Made by a program: the position numbers and the translations under genes. DNA of 64,000 bases from assembly GCA_944322675.1 (NCBI GenBank), contig CALUPO010000003.1:1-64000 (forward strand). Direction: 5' to 3'. Below are positions 26,607 through 35,583 of the stretch, one piece after another. The notes below the pieces were generated by a model. That model had not been told where the DNA came from, did not search any database, and saw only the letters and a program-made list of their open reading frames with translations. Source of the DNA: Candidatus Gastranaerophilales bacterium (GTDB lineage Bacteria; Cyanobacteriota; Vampirovibrionia; Gastranaerophilales; Gastranaerophilaceae). How positions within the stretch are numbered: the stretch's first letter is position 1; every line of letters starts with the position of its first letter.

Positions 26607-27407
26607 TTATAATCTTGAACTAGCTAGAGTATTTTTGCATTCACAATCTGTTTCAGGTGGAAGTGACTCTATTAAATAAAATAACATTCTTTTTAAGTTT
26701 TCAATATTAGAATTAAAAACTTTAATCACTTCACTATGTGAAACAGGAGGACACTCACCTGCTAATCCGCAATCATAATCGGTTATTAATGCAATTGTAA
26801 GTGGACACATATCCATTTCCTTAACAAGATGGACTTCCGGATATTGGCTCATATTTATGACGTCCCAACCTTGATTTGAAAAGAATTTTGATTCAGCTGT
26901 TGTTGAAAATCTTGGTCCGTTTATTATAACAACAGTACCTTTTTCATGATAATTAACACCTGATTTTTTACAAGCTTCAATGGCATATTGTCTTAAATTT
27001 TCACAATATGGCAAAGCTGCACTTGTATGTGTGACAATTGGTCCATCAAAAAATGTATCCTTTCTTCCTTGAGTAAAGTTTACATATTGGTCGCATATTA
27101 CAAAATCACCAGGTTTTACATGTTTTTGAAGACTACCTGAAGCACAGGGTGATATAACGCGTTTTACACCTATATGTTTCATAGCCCACACATTTGCACG
27201 ATAATTTATCATATGTGGCAAAATACTATGAGCTGAACCATGCCTTGGCATAAATGCAACATTATGGTTGCCTATTTTACCTATAAAAATATTATTACTT
27301 GGAGCCCCATATGGAGTTTCTAATCTTATTTCTTTTATATCATCTAAAAACTTGTAAAAACCTGATCCTCCAAAAACTCCAATGTCTGCTATATCTTTAA
27401 AGTCCAT
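26607..27407 (-). CDS. mtnP: S-methyl-5'-thioadenosine phosphorylase
   Basis: This 266-residue PNP/MTAP family enzyme splits methylthioadenosine into adenine and methylthioribose 1-phosphate for methionine salvage. Visible are IGVFGGSGFY with the phosphate-binding serine, PRHGSAHSILPH, SPCASGSLQ, IINGPRFSTTAES and NMSQYPEVHLVKEM. The substrate-specificity aspartates are in ITDYDCG, the pattern of MTA/adenosine rather than guanosine phosphorylases. Length is full. No other methionine-salvage gene is adjacent. Confidence 0.92.
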   Translation of the reverse strand: MDFKDIADIGVFGGSGFYKFLDDIKEIRLETPYGAPSNNIFIGKIGNHNVAFMPRHGSAHSILPHMINYRANVWAMKHIGVKRVISPCASGSLQKHVKPGDFVICDQYVNFTQGRKDTFFDGPIVTHTSAALPYCENLRQYAIEACKKSGVNYHEKGTVVIINGPRFSTTAESKFFSNQGWDVINMSQYPEVHLVKEMDMCPLTIALITDYDCGLAGECPPVSHSEVIKVFNSNIENLKRMLFYLIESLPPETDCECKNTLASSRL

Positions 27408-27425
27408 AACTATTAAACCCTATAC

Positions 27426-28076
27426 TTACTCATCTTTATTGCTATTTTTCATTTGTATTTTTGTGCCTGATTCTAAAATTTCATTTTCACAAGTATCTTC
27501 ATCTGAAGTATATACTTTTCCATTTGAAGAATATCTTATTATAAAACTATTTCTCTTATTACAATCTTCTTCCTTATTTGCTTCATTTCCAGAAGTTATT
27601 ACAGTAAAATATTGTTCTTCAGTATTTTCATTATTTTCTTCATTCACTGTTTCATCTAAACTAGTTTCTCCTTCAGGAGTTTCTTCACTTATAATTTGCA
27701 CAGCTTTTTTAGGAACATGCTCTATTATAACACCATTTGCAAGTTTAAAACTTCCCTCATTACCATCACAATTTACATTTCCAATAGTATTAAGATAATT
27801 TGCAAGATACTTACAAAAATTTTCTTCATTTCCTTCAATAGGATATTTAAGAACATAATACTGATTTATATCATATAACTCCGGATTATTAACAACAGCC
27901 ATCATTGCTTCTGATAAGGTAAAAAATGCTTTCTTATACAATAACTTATCCTCAGATGGCTTTGTTGATATTAATGATGGTAAAATAAAAGCCAAGATAA
28001 TACCTAAAATTATCATAGTAAGCAAAGCTTCTGCAAGAGTGAATCCGTATTTATATTTTTGACCTATCTTCTTCAT
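27426..28076 (-). CDS. Type IV pilin-like / pseudopilin protein
   Basis: The 216-residue protein has a classic prepilin leader: a short basic segment MKKIGQKYKYG, then FTLAEALLTMIILGIILAFI. Cleavage would follow Gly11, with Phe at +1 and the conserved Glu at +5. The soluble part is acidic (a Glu/Thr/Ser-rich stretch around 140-165) and has several cysteines that could form disulphides. The role is as a minor pilin or pseudopilin of a type IV pilus or type II secretion machine. No assembly genes are in the window. Confidence 0.88.
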   Translation of the reverse strand: MKKIGQKYKYGFTLAEALLTMIILGIILAFILPSLISTKPSEDKLLYKKAFFTLSEAMMAVVNNPELYDINQYYVLKYPIEGNEENFCKYLANYLNTIGNVNCDGNEGSFKLANGVIIEHVPKKAVQIISEETPEGETSLDETVNEENNENTEEQYFTVITSGNEANKEEDCNKRNSFIIRYSSNGKVYTSDEDTCENEILESGTKIQMKNSNKDE

Positions 28077-28145
28077 AGGTAATATTATACATTAAAATTT
28101 AAAAAATGTAAATTTTTTTTTAATTTAAATTTTTATAAATAATGG

Positions 28146-28174
28146 TTGATTTTTTATTTTGATTTTTGTATCAT
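28146..28174 (+). promoter_or_regulatory. Possible promoter of tRNA-Leu
   Basis: TTGATT (28146-28151) and TATCAT (28169-28174) are separated by 17 bases. The implied start near 28181 is 18 bases before the mature tRNA. The -10 match is moderate. Confidence 0.4.
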
Positions 28175-28198
28175 AAGTATAAACTTAATATTTATTAT

Positions 28199-28284
28199 GC
28201 CGAAGTGGCGAAATTGGTAGACGCACCAGACTCAAAATCTGGCGTGGCTTACCCCACGTACCGGTTCGAGTCCGGTCTTCGGCA
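28199..28284 (+). tRNA. tRNA-Leu (anticodon CAA)
   Basis: Acceptor arms GCCGAAG (28199-28205) and CTTCGGC (28277-28283) pair fully and are followed by discriminator A. The anticodon stem CCAGA/TCTGG holds the loop CTCAAAA, giving anticodon CAA, which reads UUG. A long variable arm (CGTGG...CCACG) and the T arm CCGGTTCGAGTCCGG confirm a class II leucine tRNA. CCA is not encoded. It sits directly before the surface-glycan cluster. Confidence 0.97.
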
Positions 28285-28332
28285 TTTTAAGTTTTTTAGG
28301 GATAATAAACAACTTATAAAAATAAATGTAAT

Positions 28333-29367
28333 ATGAAAAATAAAGTTGAGCTATCACAAAGACCACTTATAACAGTTATATTACCCTGTTATAATGTAGG
28401 TCGGTATATTGAGAAATCATTATCTTCCATTTTAAACCAGACAATAAAAAATATTGAAGTTATTTGTATAAATGATGGTTCTACTGATGATACTTTAGAT
28501 ATTTTAAATTGTTATTCAATAAATGATGAACGTGTTAAAATTTACAATCAAAAGAACCAAGGTCAAGGTATTGCTCGTAATAATGGTATAAAACATGCAA
28601 ATGGAGAATATATTGCTTTTGTAGATCCTGATGATTGGATAGAATATAATATGTATGAAAATCTTTATAGGTTGGCTGTTCAAAGTGATGTTGATTTTAT
28701 TGAGTGTGGTTTAAATAAATATTATGAAACATCAGGTGAATTAAAGAAAGTAAAATTTGATTATCCAGCTTGTGAAAATAAAATATTTAATTATAAGAAT
28801 GATCTGAATTATGTGTTTAAGGGTACTTCTTTGTCACCTTGTAATAAACTGTTTAAAAAGTCTTTTATAATTGATAATGATATATATTTTTCAAACAGAA
28901 GATTATCTGAAGACCAAATTTTTACATTAAAGGCAAAAGTTAAAGCAAAGAAAATTATTTATATTCCTAAAAATTATTATAACTATAGAATTCGTCCTCA
29001 ATCTTCTTTAACAACTAAAAAAAGGGAAAATTTACATTTTGAAAATATTGTTTCTGAAATTAAGGATTTTTTTAAATCTCAGGAGCTATATAATGATTTT
29101 AAGGATTATATTGATGAAGCGACCATTAACATAGTTCGTGAACATTATACATTATGTCCTGATTATTTAAAAAATAAGTTTTTAATAAATGCAAAAAAAA
29201 ATTTAGATAGTAATTTATTTAATATATTTAATAATAATCGTGAAATTCATAATAAGAATAGTTTTTTAGAAAATATTTTTTCTTTAAAAAATGAAAATAA
29301 ATTTGGTATAAAATATAAAAGGATCACTTTTTTGGGTTTGAAATGGCAATTTGCAGTAAAGAGATAG
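28333..29367 (+). CDS. GT2-family glycosyltransferase
   Basis: The 344-residue inverting GT-A enzyme is the first gene of the glycan cluster. VILPCYNVGRYIEKSL, INDGSTDDT and the metal-binding FVDPDDW are canonical; LSEDQIF supplies the likely acceptor-side acidic residues. The C-terminus (FSLKNENK then ITFLGLKW) is a basic tail also found on other proteins of the cluster. Donor and acceptor are unknown. No clear Shine-Dalgarno precedes the ATG. Confidence 0.9.
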   Translation: MKNKVELSQRPLITVILPCYNVGRYIEKSLSSILNQTIKNIEVICINDGSTDDTLDILNCYSINDERVKIYNQKNQGQGIARNNGIKHANGEYIAFVDPDDWIEYNMYENLYRLAVQSDVDFIECGLNKYYETSGELKKVKFDYPACENKIFNYKNDLNYVFKGTSLSPCNKLFKKSFIIDNDIYFSNRRLSEDQIFTLKAKVKAKKIIYIPKNYYNYRIRPQSSLTTKKRENLHFENIVSEIKDFFKSQELYNDFKDYIDEATINIVREHYTLCPDYLKNKFLINAKKNLDSNLFNIFNNNREIHNKNSFLENIFSLKNENKFGIKYKRITFLGLKWQFAVKR

Positions 29368-29378
29368 GGTTTTGAAAT

Positions 29379-30371
29379 ATGTTATTGATAACAGGTGGAG
29401 CTGGGTATATAGGAAGTCATGCTGTAATTGATTTTTTAGAAGCAGGGTATGACATTTTGATTTTTGATAATCTTGAAGTTGGGCATATTGAAATAATCAA
29501 CACACTAAAAAAAATAGGGAACGTCAAATTTGAAAAGGGTGATTTGAGAAATTTGGCTGATGTTCAAAAATTGTTTAACAATTATAAAATAGATGGAGTA
29601 ATTCATTTTGCAGCTTATGCTTTAGTTGAAGAAAGTGTTAAAAATCCCTCTAAATACTATGAAAATAATGTTGTTGGTACTTTAAATCTGCTTAACACAA
29701 TGATTAAAAATGATGTAAAAAAAATTGTATTTTCATCAACTTGTGCAACTTATGGAGAACCAAATTATGTTCCAATAGATGAAAACCATCCTCAAAATCC
29801 AATAAATCCTTATGGAACTTCAAAACTTATGGTTGAAAAAATATTGGATGATTATGATAAAGCTTATGATTTAAAGTCAATAAAATTAAGATATTTTAAT
29901 GTTGTTGGAGCTGATAGCAAATGTCGTATTGGAGAATGGCACGATAATGAAACTCACTTGGTTCCTAACATATTAAAATCAGTTTTACAAGAATCAAAAG
30001 AATTTAAAATTTTTGGTAATGATTATAATACTAAAGACGGAACTTGTGTTCGTGATTATATTAATGTGGAAGATTTAGTTCAAGCTCATAGATTATCTTA
30101 TGAATATTTGTTAAAAGAGAATAAATCAGATGTTTTTAATTTAGGTACACAAAATGGTGTGAGTGTTAAAGAAGTTTTTGAAACATGTCAAAATGTTTTA
30201 AATAAAAAAATAAATTATAAAATTGAAAATAGAAGAGCTGGTGACCCTGCAATGTTATATGCTGATACTTCCAAAATTTATCATGTATTAAATTGGAAAC
30301 CAAAAAGAACTTTGGAATATAGTATTAAAACAGCTAGTGAATGGGAGAAAAGAAATGAACAACAAAAATAA
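29379..30371 (+). CDS. galE: UDP-glucose 4-epimerase
   Basis: The 330-residue extended SDR has the NAD-binding motif TGGAGYIGSH, FDNLEVGH, the catalytic Ser/Thr in FSSTCATYGEP, and Tyr/Lys in NPYGTSKLMVEK. RYFNVVGAD is a GalE hallmark. It interconverts UDP-glucose and UDP-galactose for the glycan made by this cluster. Length is usual. Its 3' end overlaps the next gene by 17 bases. Confidence 0.94.
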   Translation: MLLITGGAGYIGSHAVIDFLEAGYDILIFDNLEVGHIEIINTLKKIGNVKFEKGDLRNLADVQKLFNNYKIDGVIHFAAYALVEESVKNPSKYYENNVVGTLNLLNTMIKNDVKKIVFSSTCATYGEPNYVPIDENHPQNPINPYGTSKLMVEKILDDYDKAYDLKSIKLRYFNVVGADSKCRIGEWHDNETHLVPNILKSVLQESKEFKIFGNDYNTKDGTCVRDYINVEDLVQAHRLSYEYLLKENKSDVFNLGTQNGVSVKEVFETCQNVLNKKINYKIENRRAGDPAMLYADTSKIYHVLNWKPKRTLEYSIKTASEWEKRNEQQK

Positions 30372-31455
30372 AATTCCTGTTGTTTTTGCTTCAGATGATA
30401 ATTATTTACCATATTTAGCTGTTACTATTAAATCATTGATTGAACATATTTCAAGTGAAAATTTTTATGAAATATTTATTCTTGAAAATAAAATATCTGA
30501 ATATAATAAAAAAAACATTCAAAGTTTAAGTAAAATTGATAATGTAAAAATAGAGTTTATTAATGTTGCTGATTATTTAAATAACCTTAAATCAGAAACT
30601 TTTTTTACTTCAGGTTATATAAATATTTCGTCTTATTTTCGCTGCTTTATTATTGATATTTTTAAAGATTATGATAAAATAATTTATCTTGATAGTGATA
30701 TTATTATCCTAGAGGATATTGCAAATTTATATAATATAACAATTTCTAAAAATAAAGCACTTGGTGTTATTCGCGATATTGGTATTATAAATATACTTAA
30801 TAATAAATCAAGAGTTGATTTGTATAAATTTGAAAATTATTTAAAAAAAGATTTAAATCTTTCAAATCCTGTTGATTATTTTCAAGCGGGTGTTTTAGTA
30901 ATGAATTTAAAAGAATTGTGTAAAATAAATTTAATAAGTTTGTGTTTTAAAAAAACAAAGGAAATAAAAACACCTTTTTATTATGACCAATGTATTTTAA
31001 ACTCTATATTTTATAATCAAGTTGAATTTCTTCCAATGAAATGGAATCTATTACCTTATTTATTGTATAATGATGACAATATGTATTTACCTGATGATAT
31101 TAAAAATAAATATTTTGAAATTATTGAAAAAAAAGAAGGTATTATACATTATGCAACTTATGAAAAACCTTGGCGATGTCCTGATTTACCTTTGGCTCAA
31201 ATATGGTGGGAATATGCACGATTGAGTCCTTTTTATGAGGAAATAATTTACCGTAATGCAAAAGAATGGTCAAATATAACTTATGAAGAAAAAAATTTAC
31301 TTAAAAAAGAAGATTATTTTAAATTTAAATGTTTAAAATATAAATTTTTATACTTTTTATCCTTTGGCAAAAAACGTGTTTATTATAAAGAAAAATTGAA
31401 ATTGTATGAATATAATTTAAAAAGAATAGTAAAAATAAAAGCGAGGAAGATATAA
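30355..31455 (+). CDS. GT8-family glycosyltransferase
   Basis: The product is 366 residues from the ATG at 30355, chosen because GGGAG lies seven bases upstream; a GTG at 30337 would add six residues. It is a retaining GT-A enzyme of the LPS galactosyl/glucosyltransferase type. PVVFASDDNYLPYL starts the domain. The metal-binding DxD is in IIYLDSDIII, DYFQAGVLVMN is the family's acceptor loop, and IIHYATYEKPW is the C-terminal HxxxxKPW motif. A basic tail (YFLSFGKKRVYYKEK) may hold it to the membrane. Confidence 0.9.
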   Translation: MNNKNKIPVVFASDDNYLPYLAVTIKSLIEHISSENFYEIFILENKISEYNKKNIQSLSKIDNVKIEFINVADYLNNLKSETFFTSGYINISSYFRCFIIDIFKDYDKIIYLDSDIIILEDIANLYNITISKNKALGVIRDIGIINILNNKSRVDLYKFENYLKKDLNLSNPVDYFQAGVLVMNLKELCKINLISLCFKKTKEIKTPFYYDQCILNSIFYNQVEFLPMKWNLLPYLLYNDDNMYLPDDIKNKYFEIIEKKEGIIHYATYEKPWRCPDLPLAQIWWEYARLSPFYEEIIYRNAKEWSNITYEEKNLLKKEDYFKFKCLKYKFLYFLSFGKKRVYYKEKLKLYEYNLKRIVKIKARKI

Positions 31456-33308
31456 TGTCAACTAATCCCAAGATATCTGTTATAATGTCAAGTTATAATC
31501 GTACTCAATATATAAAAGAAGCAATTGAGTCAATATTAAATCAAACATATCAAGATTTTGAATTTATTATTATTGATGATTGTTCTAAAAAAGAAACTCA
31601 AGATGTTATTGAAAACTATGCACAGAATGATGAAAGAATAATTTTTTTGAAAAATGAATATAATATGGGTCAAGCCTTAACTCGAAATAGGGGACTTGAA
31701 ATTGCAAAAGGTGAATATATTGCAATTTTGGATGATGATGATATATCTCTACCAATACGTTTTGAAAAACAGGTGGAATATATGGATAAAAACCCTGAGA
31801 TTATACTTTCCGGAACTGATATCGAAACTTTTGGTGGTAATGAAATATCATCATCTTGGGTAGATTTATTTGACCCTGAAATTATATCAGTTTTAATAAA
31901 TTTTTATAATCCTTTTTGTGCTTCAACTTTAATGTTCAGAAATAATTTTATAAAAGAGCATAATATTAAATATGATAATAGTGTTTGTCATGTAGAAGAC
32001 TATGATTTGTATAGGCAAATTCTTGTAGCAGGTGGAAAAATTTCTAATTTACCTCAAGTGCTTGTAAAATATAGAATCCATCCCAAAAGTGTTACACAAA
32101 ATCCAAAAAGTCAAAAAATACAAATAAATAGAACTGACGAGGTTCGAGTAAAATATTTGGAAAGATTTTTAGATACTAAAAATGCAAAAAAGCTTGTGAA
32201 AAAAATTAAATTCTACCCATTCTATAAAGCAAATAGAAAAAAAGATATCTATGAAGCATGTGAAATATTGAAAAAAAATAACACTAATAATGTATTGACA
32301 GACTATGAAATTAATAAAACTATTGATTATATTTCTGGTGAATCTACTATTATAGACATATTTTTTGCTTCTAATAACAATTATGTTCAACATTTATCCG
32401 TTTCTATTGCTTCAATTTTAGTTAATTCGTTGCCGAATGAGAAATTTAATTTTTATATATTGGATGGAAATATTTCTAATAAAAACAAAAATATTTTATT
32501 GTCGTTAAAAAATATAAAAGACTTTAGTATGGAATTTATTAAAGTTCAGGAAGAAATGTTTAAAATCTGTCCAATTACTCCTGAATGTTGTCACATATCT
32601 AATCAATGTTACTATAGATATGTTATTCCTTGGGTCAAATCGGAACTTAAAAAAGTTTTATACTTAGACTGTGATATAGTTGTTAAAGACAGTTTGAAAG
32701 ATTTATGGAATATTGATTTAAAAGACAATTATGTTGCTGCAGTTGAAGATTTATGTTCAATAACAAAAGAAGATGCAAATCGCTTAGGAACAAATCATTA
32801 TTTCAACTCGGGTGTATTATTGATAAATAATGAATTATGGAAAAGAGATGATATTATAAATACATTGTTCAAAAATACAAAAGAAATTCATGATAAAATT
32901 CGTTGGGTTGACCAATGTGTCTTAAATTATACATTTAAAGATAAAGTTTTATTTGTATCTCCAAAATATAATTTGCAACATAGTGCATATAAGGATACGA
33001 AATATAATCTTTATACAAAAAATGAAATAGAATATGCAAAAGCGTTTCCTGTAATTATACATTATACCGGTTGTAATAAACCATGGCACAAAAAGTGTTG
33101 TCATTTATTATGGAAGAATTATTATAAATATTTAAAATATACTCCTTACAAAAAAATTTATTATGCATATAAATTCAAGAAATTTATAAAATCTTTTTTA
33201 CGAAGTCTATTTTCGTTAAAAAATGAAAATGATAATAAAGTCTTAAGATGTGTTGGTGTAAAAATAAAAATACCAAGAAAAAAAGGAATTTTAGTAAATG
33301 CTGAATAA
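31455..33308 (+). CDS. Two-domain glycosyltransferase: GT2 fused to GT8
   Basis: 617 residues. The N-terminal ~1-285 is a GT2 domain (VIMSSYNRTQYIKEAI, IIDDCSKKET, ILDDDDISLP). Residues ~297-560 are a GT8 domain (IDIFFASNNNYVQHL, VLYLDCDIVV with DxD, HYFNSGVLLIN, VIIHYTGCNKPW). Such a protein can add two sugars, one with inversion and one with retention. The tail FSLKNENDN then CVGVKIKIP matches the tail of the first GT2 gene. The ATG shares one base with the previous stop (TAATG), and GAGGAAG lies in front. Confidence 0.92.
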   Translation: MSTNPKISVIMSSYNRTQYIKEAIESILNQTYQDFEFIIIDDCSKKETQDVIENYAQNDERIIFLKNEYNMGQALTRNRGLEIAKGEYIAILDDDDISLPIRFEKQVEYMDKNPEIILSGTDIETFGGNEISSSWVDLFDPEIISVLINFYNPFCASTLMFRNNFIKEHNIKYDNSVCHVEDYDLYRQILVAGGKISNLPQVLVKYRIHPKSVTQNPKSQKIQINRTDEVRVKYLERFLDTKNAKKLVKKIKFYPFYKANRKKDIYEACEILKKNNTNNVLTDYEINKTIDYISGESTIIDIFFASNNNYVQHLSVSIASILVNSLPNEKFNFYILDGNISNKNKNILLSLKNIKDFSMEFIKVQEEMFKICPITPECCHISNQCYYRYVIPWVKSELKKVLYLDCDIVVKDSLKDLWNIDLKDNYVAAVEDLCSITKEDANRLGTNHYFNSGVLLINNELWKRDDIINTLFKNTKEIHDKIRWVDQCVLNYTFKDKVLFVSPKYNLQHSAYKDTKYNLYTKNEIEYAKAFPVIIHYTGCNKPWHKKCCHLLWKNYYKYLKYTPYKKIYYAYKFKKFIKSFLRSLFSLKNENDNKVLRCVGVKIKIPRKKGILVNAE

Positions 33309-34467
33309 TGAAATAATACCTATTGTTTTGACAACTGATAAAAAATTTATACCTTATACAACTGTAACACTTTACTCTATGTGTTATAATGCAGATGAAA
33401 AAAAGAATTATGAAGTAATTATTTTTTATGATGACGATATTGATTTGAATAACAAAATAAAATTTGATTATATTATAAATCAATTTCCTAATTTTAGATT
33501 AAGATTTATTAATATAAAAAAATATTTTGAAAAATATTGTTTAAAAAGTAATATACCACATGTTTCAAAAGCAACATTTTATCGGTATGTTATACCTGAT
33601 GTTTTAACAGAATATGATAAAGTTATCTATTTAGATACAGATTTGGTTGTTAATGCTGATGTATCTGAATTATATGAATACGATATTGAGAATAATTATT
33701 TTATTGCATGTTGTGATTCTAATATATGGCAGCAATATTTTTTAGATGAATCAGGGCATATTTATTATACACATGTAAAAAAATATTTTAGAGACATAGG
33801 TATTGATAATCTACTTGAAAATTATTTTAATGCAGGAGTATTAGTGTTCAATTCAAAACTTATGCGAGAAGATAATTTTTCACAGAAGATGCTTGAAAAT
33901 GCACAAAATAACAATTATATTCACTCTGGTCAAGACCCTATGAATGTTTGTGCCTATGGTAAAGTTAAATTTATACCTTTAAATTGGAATACTATGACTT
34001 GGGAACCTGTTGAAGGAAGTTTAAATTTGTTAAGTGAAAAATATTATAATGAATATATGGAAGCTGTTAAAAATCCTAAAATAGTTCATTATGCTGCCTG
34101 TGTTAAACCCTGGTTGTACCCTAATTCTTTCTTATCTGAATACTTTTTTAAATATGCACGTATGACTCCTTTCTATGAACAAATCATAGAAGAACATTAT
34201 AATTTAAACTTAAATTCTCAAAAAATAAAAATATATAGTGATATTGATAACATCAAAACTATTAATGATAATAATATGACAAATGTTAATAATACTATTA
34301 ATAATATTTTATTATATCTAGCAAAATTTAAACAAATAAAACAAAGGTATTTAAAATACAGAATATTGTCATCTTTAACTTTTGGCAAATTAAAACAAAA
34401 ATATAAAGAAAAAAGAGTTAAAAATAAAGAATTATATATACATCTTAAAAAATATATAGGAGTATAA
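33298..34467 (+). CDS. GT8-family glycosyltransferase
   Basis: The 389-residue retaining GT-A enzyme has PIVLTTDKKFIPYT at the start, the DxD motif in VIYLDTDLVV, YFNAGVLVFN and the C-terminal VHYAACVKPW. After residue ~300 comes an Asn-rich linker and a basic tail (LKYRILSSLTFGKLKQKYKEK) resembling that of the 30355 product. The gene overlaps the preceding one by 11 bases. It is probably a second hexose-type transferase of the same glycan. Confidence 0.9.
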   Translation: MLNNEIIPIVLTTDKKFIPYTTVTLYSMCYNADEKKNYEVIIFYDDDIDLNNKIKFDYIINQFPNFRLRFINIKKYFEKYCLKSNIPHVSKATFYRYVIPDVLTEYDKVIYLDTDLVVNADVSELYEYDIENNYFIACCDSNIWQQYFLDESGHIYYTHVKKYFRDIGIDNLLENYFNAGVLVFNSKLMREDNFSQKMLENAQNNNYIHSGQDPMNVCAYGKVKFIPLNWNTMTWEPVEGSLNLLSEKYYNEYMEAVKNPKIVHYAACVKPWLYPNSFLSEYFFKYARMTPFYEQIIEEHYNLNLNSQKIKIYSDIDNIKTINDNNMTNVNNTINNILLYLAKFKQIKQRYLKYRILSSLTFGKLKQKYKEKRVKNKELYIHLKKYIGV

Positions 34468-34495
34468 AAGTAAAAAAATAAAAGAGGAATTTTAA

Positions 34496-35446
34496 ATGAA
34501 TATATTAATAACTGGCGGTGCTGGATTTATTGGATCTACACTAGCTGATAAGTTGTTGCAAATTGAAAGTAATAAAATTGTTGTCATTGATAATTTTAAT
34601 GATTATTATTCTCCTAAGTTAAAAGAAAATAATATAAAACATAACTTAAATAATAAAAATTATAAATTATATCGTGGTGATATATGCGATAAGAGCTTAT
34701 TGGAAAGAATATTTGATGAAAATAAAATTGATGTTGTTGTTCATATAGCGGCATCAGCAGGTGTGCGTCCATCAATTGATAAACCTCTAGATTATGTAAA
34801 AAATAATATAGAAGGTACAATTAATATTCTTGAAGTTATGAAAGAAAATAATGTAGAAAAAATAGTATTTGCTTCATCAAGTTCAATATATGGGAATTGC
34901 AAAGAAGAAATTTTTTCTGAAGATTTAAAAGTTACAGAGCCAATATCTCCTTATGCTGCAACTAAATTGGCTTGTGAACAATTTTTGTATACATATTCTA
35001 AATTATATAATATTCAAGTTGTGGCATTGAGATTTTTTACGGTTTTTGGTCCAAGACAAAGACCTGATTTAGCAATTCGGAAGTTTATTGATTTAATTAA
35101 AGAAAATAAACCAATACCTGTCTATGGTGATGGTACAACAATTCGTGATTATACTTATGTTGATGATATAGTTGATGGAATTATTAGTGCTATGGACTAT
35201 AATGACACACAATATGAGATAATTAATTTAGGCGGAGGTGCACCGGTTAGTTTAAATCAAATGATTGAGACTATTGAAAAAGCTTTAAATAAAAAAGCAA
35301 AAATTGAACGATTACCAATGCAAATGGGTGATGTCGATAAAACAGCAGCTTCTATTACAAAAGCAAAAAAACTTCTAAATTATAATCCTAAAACAAGTTT
35401 TGAAAGAGGTATAATAAAATTTATTGAGTGGGAGAATTATATGTGA
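34496..35446 (+). CDS. NAD-dependent SDR epimerase, UDP-glucuronate 4-epimerase-like
   Basis: The 316-residue extended SDR has [11 protein letters not shown] at the N-terminus. NDYYSPKLKENN and HIAASAGVRPSI are characteristic of the UDP-glucuronate/UDP-galacturonate 4-epimerase subgroup. The catalytic YxxxK is in SPYAATKLACEQF, and RFFTVFGPRQRPDLAI follows. UDP-glucuronate is available because the cluster encodes UDP-glucose dehydrogenase. AGAGGA precedes the ATG. Confidence 0.88.
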   Translation: MNILITGGAGFIGSTLADKLLQIESNKIVVIDNFNDYYSPKLKENNIKHNLNNKNYKLYRGDICDKSLLERIFDENKIDVVVHIAASAGVRPSIDKPLDYVKNNIEGTINILEVMKENNVEKIVFASSSSIYGNCKEEIFSEDLKVTEPISPYAATKLACEQFLYTYSKLYNIQVVALRFFTVFGPRQRPDLAIRKFIDLIKENKPIPVYGDGTTIRDYTYVDDIVDGIISAMDYNDTQYEIINLGGGAPVSLNQMIETIEKALNKKAKIERLPMQMGDVDKTAASITKAKKLLNYNPKTSFERGIIKFIEWENYM

Positions 35447-35583
35447 AATAATTTAATGTTTGATAAATATTACTTAAATAGTAAAATTATATGAGGAAGA
35501 TTAAAGAGTTTACTTAAAAATTGAAAAAAAAAGTAATTATGATAAAATTAAATATATTAAATTTATATTAAGTTAGAGGATAT

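Noticed and set aside
28199-28332. tRNA-Leu as an integration site for the glycan cluster
   Set aside because: No integrase, no repeated tRNA 3' end at the far side (near 45110) and no composition break were seen.
30355-34467. SFG/TFG near the C-termini of the GT8 enzymes and in FolK as members of the tagged set
   Set aside because: In the transferases it is part of a C-terminal basic tail, and in FolK it is part of the catalytic family motif. Position and context differ from the N-terminal tag.
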